Source: Hasllibacter sp. MH4015 (GTDB lineage: Bacteria > Pseudomonadota > Alphaproteobacteria > Rhodobacterales > Rhodobacteraceae). From it: a stretch of 64,000 bases of DNA. Below, piece after piece: positions 34,396 through 42,952 of this stretch. Both the position numbers and the translations under genes were made by a program. The first letter of the stretch is position 1. Each line of letters opens with the position of its first letter. Where the stretch lies: contig NZ_JAHTBK010000001.1 of assembly GCF_020177575.1 (NCBI RefSeq), positions 3,488,001-3,552,000 of the forward strand. The letters run 5' to 3'. The notes below the pieces were generated by a model that did no database searches, was not told the origin of the DNA, and worked only from the letters and a program-made list of their open reading frames with translations.

Positions 34396-34881
34396 TTGGC
34401 GGCGCTGACGCCAGAGGAGGCCGCAAAGCTTCCCTATCGCCCGTGCGTGGGGGTCGTTCTGACCAATGCGGACGGGCGCGTATTTGCCGGGCAACGGGCG
34501 GATATGGACACGCCCGCGTGGCAGATGCCGCAAGGCGGTGTGGACAAGGGGGAGGCCCCGCTTGACGCCGCCTACAGGGAGCTGGAGGAGGAGACGGGCG
34601 TGGGGCGGCACAACGTCTCGTTGATCCGGGAGAGTGCTGATTGGCTGCATTACGACCTGCCGCTGGACGTGATCCCGACCCGTTGGAAGGGCAAGTATCG
34701 CGGACAGAAGCAGATGTGGGTCCAGTTCCGGCTGGAGGCGCCCGACGACGTGATCGACCTGACCCACATGGATGTGGAATTCCGGGACTGGACATGGATG
34801 ACCGCCGACGAGATCCTTGCCGCCATCGTGCCGTTCAAGCGGGATATCTATGCCGCCGTGATCCGCGAATTCGGTCTGTGA
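34396..34881 (+). CDS. rppH: RNA pyrophosphohydrolase RppH (Nudix)
   Basis: A 161-residue Nudix hydrolase. The Nudix box is GGVDKGEAPLDAAYRELEEE, with TGV completing it. YRPCVGVVLTNADGRVFAGQR is the N-terminal strand, and WKGKYRGQKQMWVQFRL plus EFRDWTWM are RppH marks. It removes pyrophosphate from the 5' triphosphate of mRNAs and so starts their decay. It begins with TTG three bases after the ctpA stop and is the last gene of the gpmI run. Confidence 0.94.
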   Translation: MAALTPEEAAKLPYRPCVGVVLTNADGRVFAGQRADMDTPAWQMPQGGVDKGEAPLDAAYRELEEETGVGRHNVSLIRESADWLHYDLPLDVIPTRWKGKYRGQKQMWVQFRLEAPDDVIDLTHMDVEFRDWTWMTADEILAAIVPFKRDIYAAVIREFGL

Positions 34882-34928
34882 TCGCGGCTTGGGCCGGTGC
34901 GGCATGACCATGAGCAGGAGAGATTGAG

Positions 34929-35408
34929 ATGATCCGAACCCTGACCTACGCCATCATGGTCATCGCCGCTGGCCCGGCCTTCGCGCTGAGCTGCGTGCGG
35001 CCATCGGTCGAGCAGAGCTATCGCAACGCCGATGCCAGCCCCCATGACCATTCCATCGCGGTGGGGCAGTTGCATCTTCTGGCGGCGCCGGGGCCGGTGA
35101 CGGAGGGGCGGCCGAGGGGCCAGGGCTTCCAGGTGCCGACAGGTTACACCGTTCCGGCACGGTTCGACGGGGAGTTTTTCGACGGCAACGGCTTTACCCT
35201 GTCACGGGACGTGTCCGTGACCGTCAACGTGACCTGCGTGTCGATGTGGTGCGGCGCGGCGCAGGATGTGGATTACGGGCTGTTCTTCTTCCGCATCCAG
35301 AACGGGAATTACGTGCTCGATGCCAATGCCTGCCCGGGGACGGTTTTCGACGACGCGCATCCAGGGATGCTTTCGGCGGTCGCGCGGTGCCACCACGGCG
35401 GATGCTGA
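34929..35408 (+). CDS. Secreted cysteine-containing protein of unknown function
   Basis: A 159-residue protein with a signal peptide (MIRTLTYAIMVIAAGPAFA) and a mature part with six cysteines (SCVRPS, VTCVSMWCG, ANACPG, ARCHHGGC), an even number fitting three disulfides. The ending is HHGGC. A predicted beta-rich middle (VPARFDGEFFDGNGFTLSRD) is seen. No family was recognised. A GGAGAGATTGAG sequence before the ATG gives a good ribosome-binding site. It is convergent with the JmjC-domain gene. Confidence 0.7.
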   Translation: MIRTLTYAIMVIAAGPAFALSCVRPSVEQSYRNADASPHDHSIAVGQLHLLAAPGPVTEGRPRGQGFQVPTGYTVPARFDGEFFDGNGFTLSRDVSVTVNVTCVSMWCGAAQDVDYGLFFFRIQNGNYVLDANACPGTVFDDAHPGMLSAVARCHHGGC

Positions 35409-35414
35409 TCGCCC

Positions 35415-35434
35415 GGGCGCGGTAGGACGCGCCC
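35415..35434. terminator. Hairpin between convergent genes
   Basis: GGGCGCG (35415-35421), loop GTAGGA, CGCGCCC (35428-35434) is a perfect seven-base inverted repeat. It begins six bases after the stop of the secreted-protein gene and about 27 bases before the convergent JmjC gene ends. There is no U-tract on either strand, so efficiency is uncertain. Confidence 0.45.
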
Positions 35435-35461
35435 GACGGCACATTTCGCGGTTGAGGCGCG

Positions 35462-36640
35462 TCAGAGGACCTGAACCAAACCTTCACGCGCCATGCGACG
35501 GGCAAGCACCAGTTTACCGTCATCGTCCAGATCGCCGCCCATGTCGCGCACGGCGAAATCGGGGGTTGTCAGGCAGAACTCCATCGCCGAGCGCGCGAAG
35601 TCCGGCAGCACGATTTCCGCCCCCTGACAGACCAGGCAGACCTGATCCTCATCCGGCACATCGTGGAGTGCGAATATCAGATGCGGGCGACCGCCCACGC
35701 GACTGTCGAGGGTCAGATCCTCCAGCGCCGCGAGTTGCGCCATCTGCCCTTCCACGCGCGGCACACGGCCAGTCAGGAATTCCTCCCGAAAGCCGGACAA
35801 CAGCTTTCCGGCGGGCGCATCGCCCACCAATGCCACAAGCTCCGCGAAGGTCGCGTCATGGGCGTCGAGATCGGCGCCGTGATTGGCGTATCCCGGAGGC
35901 AGGGCGCGGCGCATGGCCGGTTCGCGATGCGCCTTTGCGATCACCGCTTCGGCCAGCACGTCGGCCCAGGTGCGGAACATCAGGCCGGTGGTGATATGCA
36001 GCGATGTCTCATCCGTGGCGACGGCGTCGTGGGCCATGCCGCGCGGCAGGTAGAGCGTGTCACCGGGTTCCAGCATGAAGCGCATCTGTTCTTCGCCCAC
36101 ATCCATGCCCCGCTCGAACCCCTGATCGTTGAGGGGCAATTCGACGGGGGTGCCGTAGACGCGCCATTCCTTGGATCCGGCGATTTGCAGGACCAGCACA
36201 TCGTGACTGTCGTAATGGGGGTTGAAGCCCTGGTTGCCCGGCGGTGTCATGTAGATGTTGGTCTGCACGCGGGCCGACATCACGGCCTCCATCGCGCGGC
36301 AATAGCGGGCGAGTTGCGGCAGGCGTTCGTGCAGGCCCGACAGGATGACGGTCGCGCCATCGGCGAAAAGCTGGCTTACACGGACCGGGTCGATCTGCCC
36401 CGTCTCATAGGCGAAATCGGCGGGCGTGATGTTGCCGTCGGACTTGGTGACGTTGACCTCCGGATGGCTCAAACCCATCGTGGAGACGACACGGTCGATG
36501 TCATCGTAGCCAAGCAGGTCGGCGAAGTAATCGCTTTGCCCGCGCTTGATGACGAGGGGCTTCTTCTCAAAATAATCCGCGAAAAATGTCTCGGGCGTTT
36601 CGGGCGCGATGGCCCAGTCAAAACTGAAATCGTTGGTCAT
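35462..36640 (-). CDS. JmjC/cupin-4 domain oxygenase (RoxA-like)
   Basis: A 392-residue protein related to the 2-oxoglutarate/Fe(II) ribosomal oxygenases. The metal motif HxD is in GFNPHYDSHDVLVLQIAG, and the third ligand is probably the His in PRGMAHDAVATD. An N-terminal FFADYFEKKPLVIKRG is typical of cupin-4/JmjC proteins. The C-terminal part contains a winged-helix-like region. The family hydroxylates ribosomal proteins (uL16 for RoxA/YcfD), but this substrate is unknown. It is divergent from two small Tat-signal peptide genes. The ATG at 36640 is chosen over an upstream GTG. Confidence 0.8.
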   Translation of the reverse strand: MTNDFSFDWAIAPETPETFFADYFEKKPLVIKRGQSDYFADLLGYDDIDRVVSTMGLSHPEVNVTKSDGNITPADFAYETGQIDPVRVSQLFADGATVILSGLHERLPQLARYCRAMEAVMSARVQTNIYMTPPGNQGFNPHYDSHDVLVLQIAGSKEWRVYGTPVELPLNDQGFERGMDVGEEQMRFMLEPGDTLYLPRGMAHDAVATDETSLHITTGLMFRTWADVLAEAVIAKAHREPAMRRALPPGYANHGADLDAHDATFAELVALVGDAPAGKLLSGFREEFLTGRVPRVEGQMAQLAALEDLTLDSRVGGRPHLIFALHDVPDEDQVCLVCQGAEIVLPDFARSAMEFCLTTPDFAVRDMGGDLDDDGKLVLARRMAREGLVQVL

Positions 36641-36736
36641 TCCTGGCTCATCCGCTTGAAAACCGATCCGTGACACTCTGACCACGGGTCCGGGTATTGT
36701 TCAACAAGCCAGGCCACATATTCCAAGTGGATTATT

Positions 36737-36758
36737 GACCGGATGATGTTCATCGGTC
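36737..36758 (+). promoter_or_regulatory. Small dyad upstream of the first Tat-peptide gene
   Basis: GACCG(G)ATGA and TCATCGGTC form a stem of nine pairs with one bulged G and a TGT loop. It lies 48 bases upstream of the ATG of the first Tat-signal peptide gene, in the intergenic region shared with the JmjC gene. It may be an operator or an RNA leader hairpin. No equivalent was found upstream of the second peptide gene. Confidence 0.3.
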
Positions 36759-36805
36759 AGGGTCCGGGAAAATTCGAGCCAGACACTGAAAGGAGGCTTC
36801 GGCCC

Positions 36806-37114
36806 ATGTCCAGCGATCACAAGAAGAAGACCCTGACCGACACCGATATTTCGACGGATCGTGCCAAGGCCCAGACCTCCGGCCGCCGTGGCTTCATGGG
36901 TCTGATGGCCGCAGGTGGTGTTGCCGGTGCAGCCGCCACGCTTACCCCGCGCGAAGCAAGCGCACAGGGTACCGACAGCGACAACGGCGCGTGGACCGAT
37001 GCCGGTGGCTGCGGCCGTGGCAGCGGCGGTGTGTCCACCGGGTTGGTGGATGCCGACAACGGCTCCGGCGGGACCGATGCGCCGGGTTTTGGCCGGGGCG
37101 CGCCCTACTGCTGA
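36806..37114 (+). CDS. Small Tat-exported Gly/Asp repeat peptide, copy 1
   Basis: A 102-residue protein with a polar N-terminal region, then a twin-arginine signal (SGRRGFMGLMAAGGVAGAAA) ending near ASAQG. The mature part of about 48 residues has two repeats of the form DxDNG...TDxxGxGRG (TDSDNGAWTDAGGCGRG and VDADNGSGGTDAPGFGRG) and ends with APYC. It has two cysteines. The repeats resemble calcium-binding DxDNG loops or RiPP core repeats, but no family is recognised. A paralogue follows 170 bases downstream. The ATG at 36806 gives the protein most like copy 2. Confidence 0.72.
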   Translation: MSSDHKKKTLTDTDISTDRAKAQTSGRRGFMGLMAAGGVAGAAATLTPREASAQGTDSDNGAWTDAGGCGRGSGGVSTGLVDADNGSGGTDAPGFGRGAPYC

Positions 37115-37141
37115 GCTGACGCTTCGCGATGAGATGTCAGG

Positions 37142-37169
37142 CCGCCGTCCCCATGGGGCGGCGGTTTTT
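37142..37169 (+). terminator. Rho-independent terminator after Tat peptide 1
   Basis: CCGCCG (37142-37147), a T, then CCCC pair with GGGG and CGGCGG (37155-37164) around an AT loop, and TTTTT follows at 37165-37169. A strong GC stem with a U-run 27 bases after the stop codon separates transcription of the two paralogous peptide genes. Confidence 0.85.
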
Positions 37170-37284
37170 CGTGACGGGGCCGCTCGCCTGGAATGCGGGT
37201 TTGCCTGCGTTGACCGTGCGGGGTGCATTTGGCAGACTCGGCCCGTAATGCATCCGCCCAGACCGCGAAAAGGCGCATTTGCCC

Positions 37285-37578
37285 ATGTCCGACGATACCA
37301 AGAAGCACAAGCTGACCGATGCCGATATCACGACGGAGCCCCGTTCCGGTCGCCGCCGGTTCATGGGGCTTATGGCGGCAGGCGGTGTCGTTGGTGCCGC
37401 CAGTGCCATCACGCCCCGCCCCGCCAGCGCGCAGGCCACGGATGCCGATAACGGCGCGTGGACCGATAGCGGCGGATGCGGGCGCGGACCGGGCGGCGTG
37501 GCCACCGGCGCGACCGATGCCGACAGCGGCAACATCACCGACGCGGCTGGCTGGGGCCGTGGCGCCCCGCGCTGCTGA
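37285..37578 (+). CDS. Small Tat-exported Gly/Asp repeat peptide, copy 2
   Basis: A 97-residue paralogue of the preceding peptide with the same plan: a polar start (MSDDTKKHKLTDADITTEP), a twin-arginine signal SGRRRFMGLMAAGGVVGAAS, cleavage near ASAQA, then repeats TDADNGAWTDSGGCGRG and TDADSGNITDAAGWGRG and the ending APRC. Two cysteines are kept at the same places. The leader and the repeats are both conserved between copies, which argues for a real protein. The ATG at 37285 is chosen over a TTG two codons before; AAAAGG is upstream. Confidence 0.75.
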   Translation: MSDDTKKHKLTDADITTEPRSGRRRFMGLMAAGGVVGAASAITPRPASAQATDADNGAWTDSGGCGRGPGGVATGATDADSGNITDAAGWGRGAPRC

Positions 37579-37639
37579 TCGACCGAGTTTTTTGAATGTT
37601 TGACAAGCGGGTTGGCGTTAGGCCGGCCCGTTTCGCGTG

Positions 37640-38572
37640 TCAGAGCCGCGCCCTGATCGCATCGAGTGCTGCCTGAAACGCGGCTTGCGCGGCCGGGGCA
37701 GAGTGGCGGAAGCGGAGCAGGCCGTGGATCAACCCCTCGGCCCGGATGTAGTCGAGCGGCACATGGGCGTCACGCAACAGGCGCGCGAGGTCATCGCCTT
37801 CGTCGATAAGCGGATCGAGCGTGGCGTTCAGCATGATCGTTTGCGGCAGGCCCGCCATGTCAGCGCGGGCGGGGGCGGCGTAGATGTCGGGCTCCTGACC
37901 GCCCAGATATTCGCGCCAGAACCGGTGCATCAGTGCCGTCGACAGGAATGGCGCGTCGGCCTGTGCCTCGTAGGACGGAAACGCGCAGGCGGGATCGGTA
38001 CAGGGATAGACCAGGAAGAGGCCCGCCGGGACGGGCCCATTGTGGTCGCGCAAGCGCAACGCCGTGCCAAGCGCCAGGTTGCCCCCGGCGCTGTCGCCGC
38101 CAAGCCACGTGTTCCGCACGGGTCCAAGCGGGCTTTGACCCCCTGCGATCACCTCAAAGGCTGCGATGCATTCATCGAGGGCGACGGGATAGCGATGCTC
38201 CGGCGACAGGGCGTAGTCGATGGACACGACGCGAAGCCCCGTTCCATGGGCGAGATCGGCACAGACCTGATCGTGCCCTTTGATGGAGCCGAGCATCCAG
38301 CCGCCGCCATGCATGTAGAGCAGTGCGTCGGAACCGGCATTGTCGGGCAGGTAGGCGCGCAGGCGGACGTCCCGGCCAGCGATCGTAAGGTGCCAATCGC
38401 GCGTGGTCAGGCCCGGGGGCGGGACCATCGGGGATTTCGCCGCCATCTCCTCCAACCGTTTGCGGAATGTGGCGACGGGCAAAGTGTCCTGCGGTTCGGG
38501 AAAGGCGTCCTCGATACCGCGCACGATGTCCCACAGATCGGGGTGCAATCCGGGATAGGGCGCGCGCGCCAT
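37640..38572 (-). CDS. Alpha/beta hydrolase, hormone-sensitive-lipase (family IV) type
   Basis: A 310-residue cytosolic esterase. HGGGWMLGS is the oxyanion-hole HGGG motif, GGDSAGGN the nucleophile elbow (Ser in GDSAGG), and the C-terminal LDPLIDEGDDLARLL and EGLIHGLLRF carry the Asp and His of the triad. Family IV enzymes hydrolyse short-chain esters. It is on the minus strand, three bases after the membrane winged-helix gene, and may share its transcript. ATG start at 38572. Confidence 0.9.
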   Translation of the reverse strand: MARAPYPGLHPDLWDIVRGIEDAFPEPQDTLPVATFRKRLEEMAAKSPMVPPPGLTTRDWHLTIAGRDVRLRAYLPDNAGSDALLYMHGGGWMLGSIKGHDQVCADLAHGTGLRVVSIDYALSPEHRYPVALDECIAAFEVIAGGQSPLGPVRNTWLGGDSAGGNLALGTALRLRDHNGPVPAGLFLVYPCTDPACAFPSYEAQADAPFLSTALMHRFWREYLGGQEPDIYAAPARADMAGLPQTIMLNATLDPLIDEGDDLARLLRDAHVPLDYIRAEGLIHGLLRFRHSAPAAQAAFQAALDAIRARL

Positions 38573-38575
38573 CGG

Positions 38576-39277
38576 TCAGACCATCTTGATGACGTCTTTG
38601 TCGATGGCGAGGATATAGCCCCGCCGCGCGATGTTCTTGATCAGGAGTTCCGACACCATCTGGTTGCCGAGCGTATCGCGCAGGCGTTTGATGCGGGTCG
38701 CGCCCGCGGCCTCATCGACATCCGATTCCAGCTTGCCGGAGACCATCGCCTCGATCTGCGCGCCGCTGAGCACGTCATCGTCCAGGCGCGCCTCGGCAAG
38801 GACGGAAAGTGTTTCCATCGCGGCATCGGTCAGCTTGAATTCGAGGTTGTTGATCAGGACCACCCGTTCCTCCCGCGACAGAATGAGGGAGGAGACCTGG
38901 ATGCCCTGGCGCTCGATCTCTCCGATCCGGCGGTTGAGCGTGATGATGGTGACGAGGAAAACGAGGCAGGCGACCAGAAGGGCAGTTGCGAAGATCATCA
39001 GCACGAAGATCACAGCCCGGTAGCTGGCCAGCACCTTTGAGAAGGTGGTGCCGGATTGGGCCAGAACCTCCAGCATCCGAATGGCATCGGGGTCGCGGAC
39101 ATCGTTGGCCTCGAACACTTGAACGACCGCCTCGTTGAAGGCATCCGCATCGGGCAGGTTCACAAAAAGCAGAACGGCGGAGGTCACGAGAACAGCGACC
39201 ACCGCCAGAATGCCAAGTTGTACGACGCGCGTCGACGCGATGCGCGTGTCAGAAACGGAGGTAGTATTCTCCGGCAT
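38576..39277 (-). CDS. Membrane-anchored winged-helix regulator with C-terminal DNA-binding domain
   Basis: A 233-residue protein with two membrane helices (about 18-39 and 88-114) enclosing a periplasmic loop of about 48 residues. A cytosolic C-terminal part at about 145-225 looks like an OmpR-type winged helix (FKLTDAAMETLSVLAEARL, TRIKRLRDTLGNQ, LIKNIARRGYILAI). This is the reverse domain order of ToxR/CadC regulators. It would sense a periplasmic signal and bind DNA without a kinase. The ATG at 39277 overlaps the preceding small secreted-protein gene by 29 bases, suggesting translational coupling. Confidence 0.72.
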   Translation of the reverse strand: MPENTTSVSDTRIASTRVVQLGILAVVAVLVTSAVLLFVNLPDADAFNEAVVQVFEANDVRDPDAIRMLEVLAQSGTTFSKVLASYRAVIFVLMIFATALLVACLVFLVTIITLNRRIGEIERQGIQVSSLILSREERVVLINNLEFKLTDAAMETLSVLAEARLDDDVLSGAQIEAMVSGKLESDVDEAAGATRIKRLRDTLGNQMVSELLIKNIARRGYILAIDKDVIKMV

Positions 39278-39542
39278 CCGCTCTCCTCGACGCGAGGCCG
39301 GAATCGTCAAAGACCGAGCTCACGTTCACCAACGTCCAGCCTTGGGCGGCAAGACGGCTGGAGACGACGGAAGACGCGGCACCGACCGAACATGCGCTTT
39401 GGGGCACTTCGATCACACCGTAATGCAGACGCAGGGGGTTATCCATCCTTGCGCGATAATCGGCGTAACACGCCGCGTGGAGGGGGCCAGCCAGAACCGC
39501 AAGGGCGGCGGCGGCGAGAAGGGGTTTGAAGAATCGTTTCAT
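39249..39542 (-). CDS. Small secreted cysteine protein, unknown function
   Basis: A 97-residue protein with a signal peptide (MKRFFKPLLAAAALAVLAGPLHA) and a mature part starting ACYADYRARMDNPLRLHYGV, with two cysteines and a C-terminal half with FDDSGLASRRADAGEYYLRF. It looks like a conserved Rhodobacterales hypothetical protein. Its reading frame overlaps the downstream membrane regulator by 29 bases, so it may be a periplasmic partner or ligand sensor for it. No enzymatic motif. Confidence 0.75.
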   Translation of the reverse strand: MKRFFKPLLAAAALAVLAGPLHAACYADYRARMDNPLRLHYGVIEVPQSACSVGAASSVVSSRLAAQGWTLVNVSSVFDDSGLASRRADAGEYYLRF

Positions 39543-39643
39543 CGTGAGTGCTCATGTATAATTGCCAGAAGGGGGCAGCTTCACGAATGAAGATGGGTCA
39601 TTCGGGACCTGTCATTCAATTACGAGACCCCGTTCACAGCCCT

Positions 39644-39659
39644 GTTATCGGATAGCAAA
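39644..39659 (+). repeat. 16-bp motif, copy 1, upstream of a secreted-protein gene
   Basis: GTTATCGGATAGCAAA occurs here and again, identically, at 40255-40270. This copy lies 128 bases upstream of the start of the 152-residue secreted-protein gene. Exact duplication within 0.6 kb in non-coding DNA suggests a regulator-binding site. Confidence 0.5.
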
Positions 39660-39787
39660 TGCACGCTTTTGCCTTGCGATGCGGGGTTTGAGACATCTGA
39701 CGCGACGGCAATTACCGCCGGTCAGAATATTATTTTTCCAAGCGGGCGTTTTTTGGCCCGCACCTGATTTCAAGAAAGAGATTTGTC

Positions 39788-40246
39788 ATGATGAAACCGA
39801 TTTGCACCCTTGTGGCGGCGCTTCTTTGCGCTGGCCTTCCGCAGACATCCGCGGCCCAGGATTTGGGCGCGTTTACTTACGAGTCCCGCATCACGGGCGG
39901 CGTGCAGGCGGGCGGCGTGTTGACGCTTCCCCCCGCACCGTCCGGGGCGACGCCCTTCATCGTCTACAATGATCCCTTCACGGACGGGCAGGTCGCAGCG
40001 CTTGACCGGTTGCAGCATCTTCTGTCCCAGGTTCCCGGCCATGGACCGGACCGGATACGACCCTATCAGGTCGCGGTACCGGGACCGAGCTATGTCGGGC
40101 TGATCCCCGGCCCGATCCCCGAAGGTTGGGCGCGCACACAGGAATGCCTTGGCTGGGACGCGACCTATGTCAGCGCCGATGCGCCACTGGGCGATTGCTA
40201 CATCTATGCGATCCGCCCCGTTGCCGACATCCTGCACCTGCGCTGA
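39788..40246 (+). CDS. Secreted protein of unknown function, 152 residues
   Basis: It has a signal peptide (MMKPICTLVAALLCAGLPQTSAAQ) and a mature part of about 128 residues with two cysteines (QECLGW and GDCYIY). Notable segments are FTYESRITGGVQAGG and PFIVYNDPFTDGQVAALDRL. No family was recognised. Two adjacent ATG codons exist at 39788 and 39791; AAGAGA lies upstream. It is flanked on both sides by the 16-bp motif at 39644 and 40255, which suggests a specific control. Confidence 0.65.
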   Translation: MMKPICTLVAALLCAGLPQTSAAQDLGAFTYESRITGGVQAGGVLTLPPAPSGATPFIVYNDPFTDGQVAALDRLQHLLSQVPGHGPDRIRPYQVAVPGPSYVGLIPGPIPEGWARTQECLGWDATYVSADAPLGDCYIYAIRPVADILHLR

Positions 40247-40254
40247 TCGCTGCC

Positions 40255-40287
40255 GTTATCGGATAGCAAAGCGCCCGGTATCCGATA
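40255..40287 (+). promoter_or_regulatory. 16-bp motif, copy 2, with an inverted partner
   Basis: GTTATCGGATAGCAAA at 40255-40270 repeats the site at 39644-39659. Its core TATCGGATA (40257-40265) is matched by the inverted TATCCGATA at 40279-40287, leaving a 13-base spacer. The pair lies just after the preceding stop codon and about 140 bases upstream of the next start. This is the layout of an operator bound by a dimeric regulator. Confidence 0.5.
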
Positions 40288-40428
40288 GCGCGACCGCGTA
40301 ATTGCATGGCGGAATGGTCAGGGGGGATGGTGATCCCACAAGCGCCGAATGAGTGCGCCCCCTCCTCCAAGACCCCGGGCCCAAGACCCGGGGACATGAC
40401 CACGCAAGCAACGAAAGGGAACAAGACG

Positions 40429-40872
40429 ATGCTGCGCACCATGACCAAGACACTGACCGCCGGGGCATTGGCCGTGACCCTCGCCCTTACCGGCCTGACA
40501 ACCACCGCCACGCCCGCTGCCGCCAATGGCCACCGCAACAATAACGGGGCAGAGGCCGCCGCGATCTTCGGTGGGCTTCTCCTGCTGTACGGGTTGAGTC
40601 AGGCGAACCGGCACGGCAACCGCCACAATCCGCCGGTCATCCATAACCCCCGCCCGCAGCCGCAACACCGCGTGGCGCCCGCGCGCTGTCACATTCAGGG
40701 CCATGGCTATTACGGCAATTACAGCGGCTACCTGCGCCGGTGCATGCAGAACCACGCCCAACAGGCGCATCTTCTGCCCCATGCCTGCCTGCGCCAGGTT
40801 CAGACCCAACGCGGTCAGCGCCAGATCTACGGGGCCCGCTGCCTCGCCAACCACGGCTGGTCGCACGGTTAA
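40429..40872 (+). CDS. Secreted His/Asn/Gln-rich protein with four cysteines
   Basis: A 147-residue protein with a signal peptide (MLRTMTKTLTAGALAVTLAL, then AANG). A short hydrophobic stretch at about 37-52 (AEAAAIFGGLLLLYGLSQ) is followed by a basic region rich in His, Asn, Gln and Pro. The C-terminal part has four cysteines (ARCHIQG, RRCMQN, HACLRQ, ARCLANHG) that could form two disulfides. No family was recognised. The ATG at 40429 is chosen because GAAAGGGAAC precedes it and the signal peptide begins there. Confidence 0.65.
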   Translation: MLRTMTKTLTAGALAVTLALTGLTTTATPAAANGHRNNNGAEAAAIFGGLLLLYGLSQANRHGNRHNPPVIHNPRPQPQHRVAPARCHIQGHGYYGNYSGYLRRCMQNHAQQAHLLPHACLRQVQTQRGQRQIYGARCLANHGWSHG

Positions 40873-40960
40873 GTCATTTCAGGCAGTTATTTCGAGCAGC
40901 AAAGACGGGCGGCGCGGCCAGATGGTTGCGCCGCCCATTTCTTTGGCCCATCACCGATCC

Positions 40961-41560
40961 ATGGGACCAGATTATCAGTTGGAAGCCGCCCTTGATGGCC
41001 GCGTGGCGGGGGTGGACGAGGTGGGCCGTGGCCCCTGGGCCGGTCCCGTAACGGCCTGCGCCGTGGTGCTGGACCCGGCCCGCATCCCCGAGGGCCTGAA
41101 CGATTCCAAGAAGCTGAGCGAGGCGAGGCGGGAGGCGCTTGCGTTGAAGATCGAGGCGGTCGCCGATGTCTCCCTCGGGTGGGCCAGTGTGGAGGAGATT
41201 GATGCCCTCAACATCCGGGCCGCGACCTTCCTTGCCATGACCCGCGCCATCGCGGGCCTCACCCACGCCCCGACCCACGCGCTGATCGACGGAAACGCCA
41301 TCCCCCCCGGCCTGCCCTGTCCGGCCACCTGCGTCGTGAAGGGCGACGGGCGGTCGGTGTCCATCGCGGCGGCGTCAATTGTGGCCAAAGTGCGGCGCGA
41401 CACCTTGATGAAGGAGCTTGCCGTGATGCATCCGGGTTACGGTTGGGAGACGAACATGGGCTACGGCACGGCAAAACATCAAAGCGGCCTACACGATCTA
41501 GGGGTGACGCAACATCACCGGCGCAGCTTTGCCCCCATCCACAAGATGTTGTGTGGATAA
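40961..41560 (+). CDS. rnhB: Ribonuclease HII
   Basis: A 199-residue RNase HII that removes RNA, including single misincorporated ribonucleotides, from DNA-RNA hybrids. VAGVDEVGRGPWAGPV carries the first acidic pair, LNDSKKLSEARR and ALIDGNAIPPGL the other acidic positions, and SVSIAAASIVAKVRRD and HPGYGWETNMGYGTAKH are family marks. An in-frame ATG at 40922 would add 13 residues. It is next to ccrM on the same strand, an arrangement common in Rhodobacterales. Confidence 0.94.
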   Translation: MGPDYQLEAALDGRVAGVDEVGRGPWAGPVTACAVVLDPARIPEGLNDSKKLSEARREALALKIEAVADVSLGWASVEEIDALNIRAATFLAMTRAIAGLTHAPTHALIDGNAIPPGLPCPATCVVKGDGRSVSIAAASIVAKVRRDTLMKELAVMHPGYGWETNMGYGTAKHQSGLHDLGVTQHHRRSFAPIHKMLCG

Positions 41561-42772
<1,212 letters not shown>

Positions 42773-42858
42773 GGAATATCCGGGGCCCTCCAAGACCCCG
42801 GATTGCCGAACCTTGCCGCCCGCGTACAAATTATCAGGTGTGGCGCGGGCCACCTTTA

Positions 42859-42886
42859 CCCGCCGGTTCGTTCCGGCGGGCTTTTT
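42859..42886 (+). terminator. Rho-independent terminator after ccrM
   Basis: CCCGCCGG (42859-42866), loop TTCGTT, CCGGCGGG (42873-42880) and a CTTTTT tail form a textbook intrinsic terminator 86 bases beyond the ccrM stop. It separates ccrM from the following NAD(P)-binding protein gene. Confidence 0.9.
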
Positions 42887-42952
42887 CGTGCCGGTTTTCC
42901 CCGTTGGAACCGCGCCCGACCCTCCTATCTATCACAGCAGGAGGTATCGCCC

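Noticed and set aside
32968-34911. 647-codon minus-strand frame
   Set aside because: It is antisense to ctpA and rppH, which have unmistakable PDZ/S41 and Nudix motifs.
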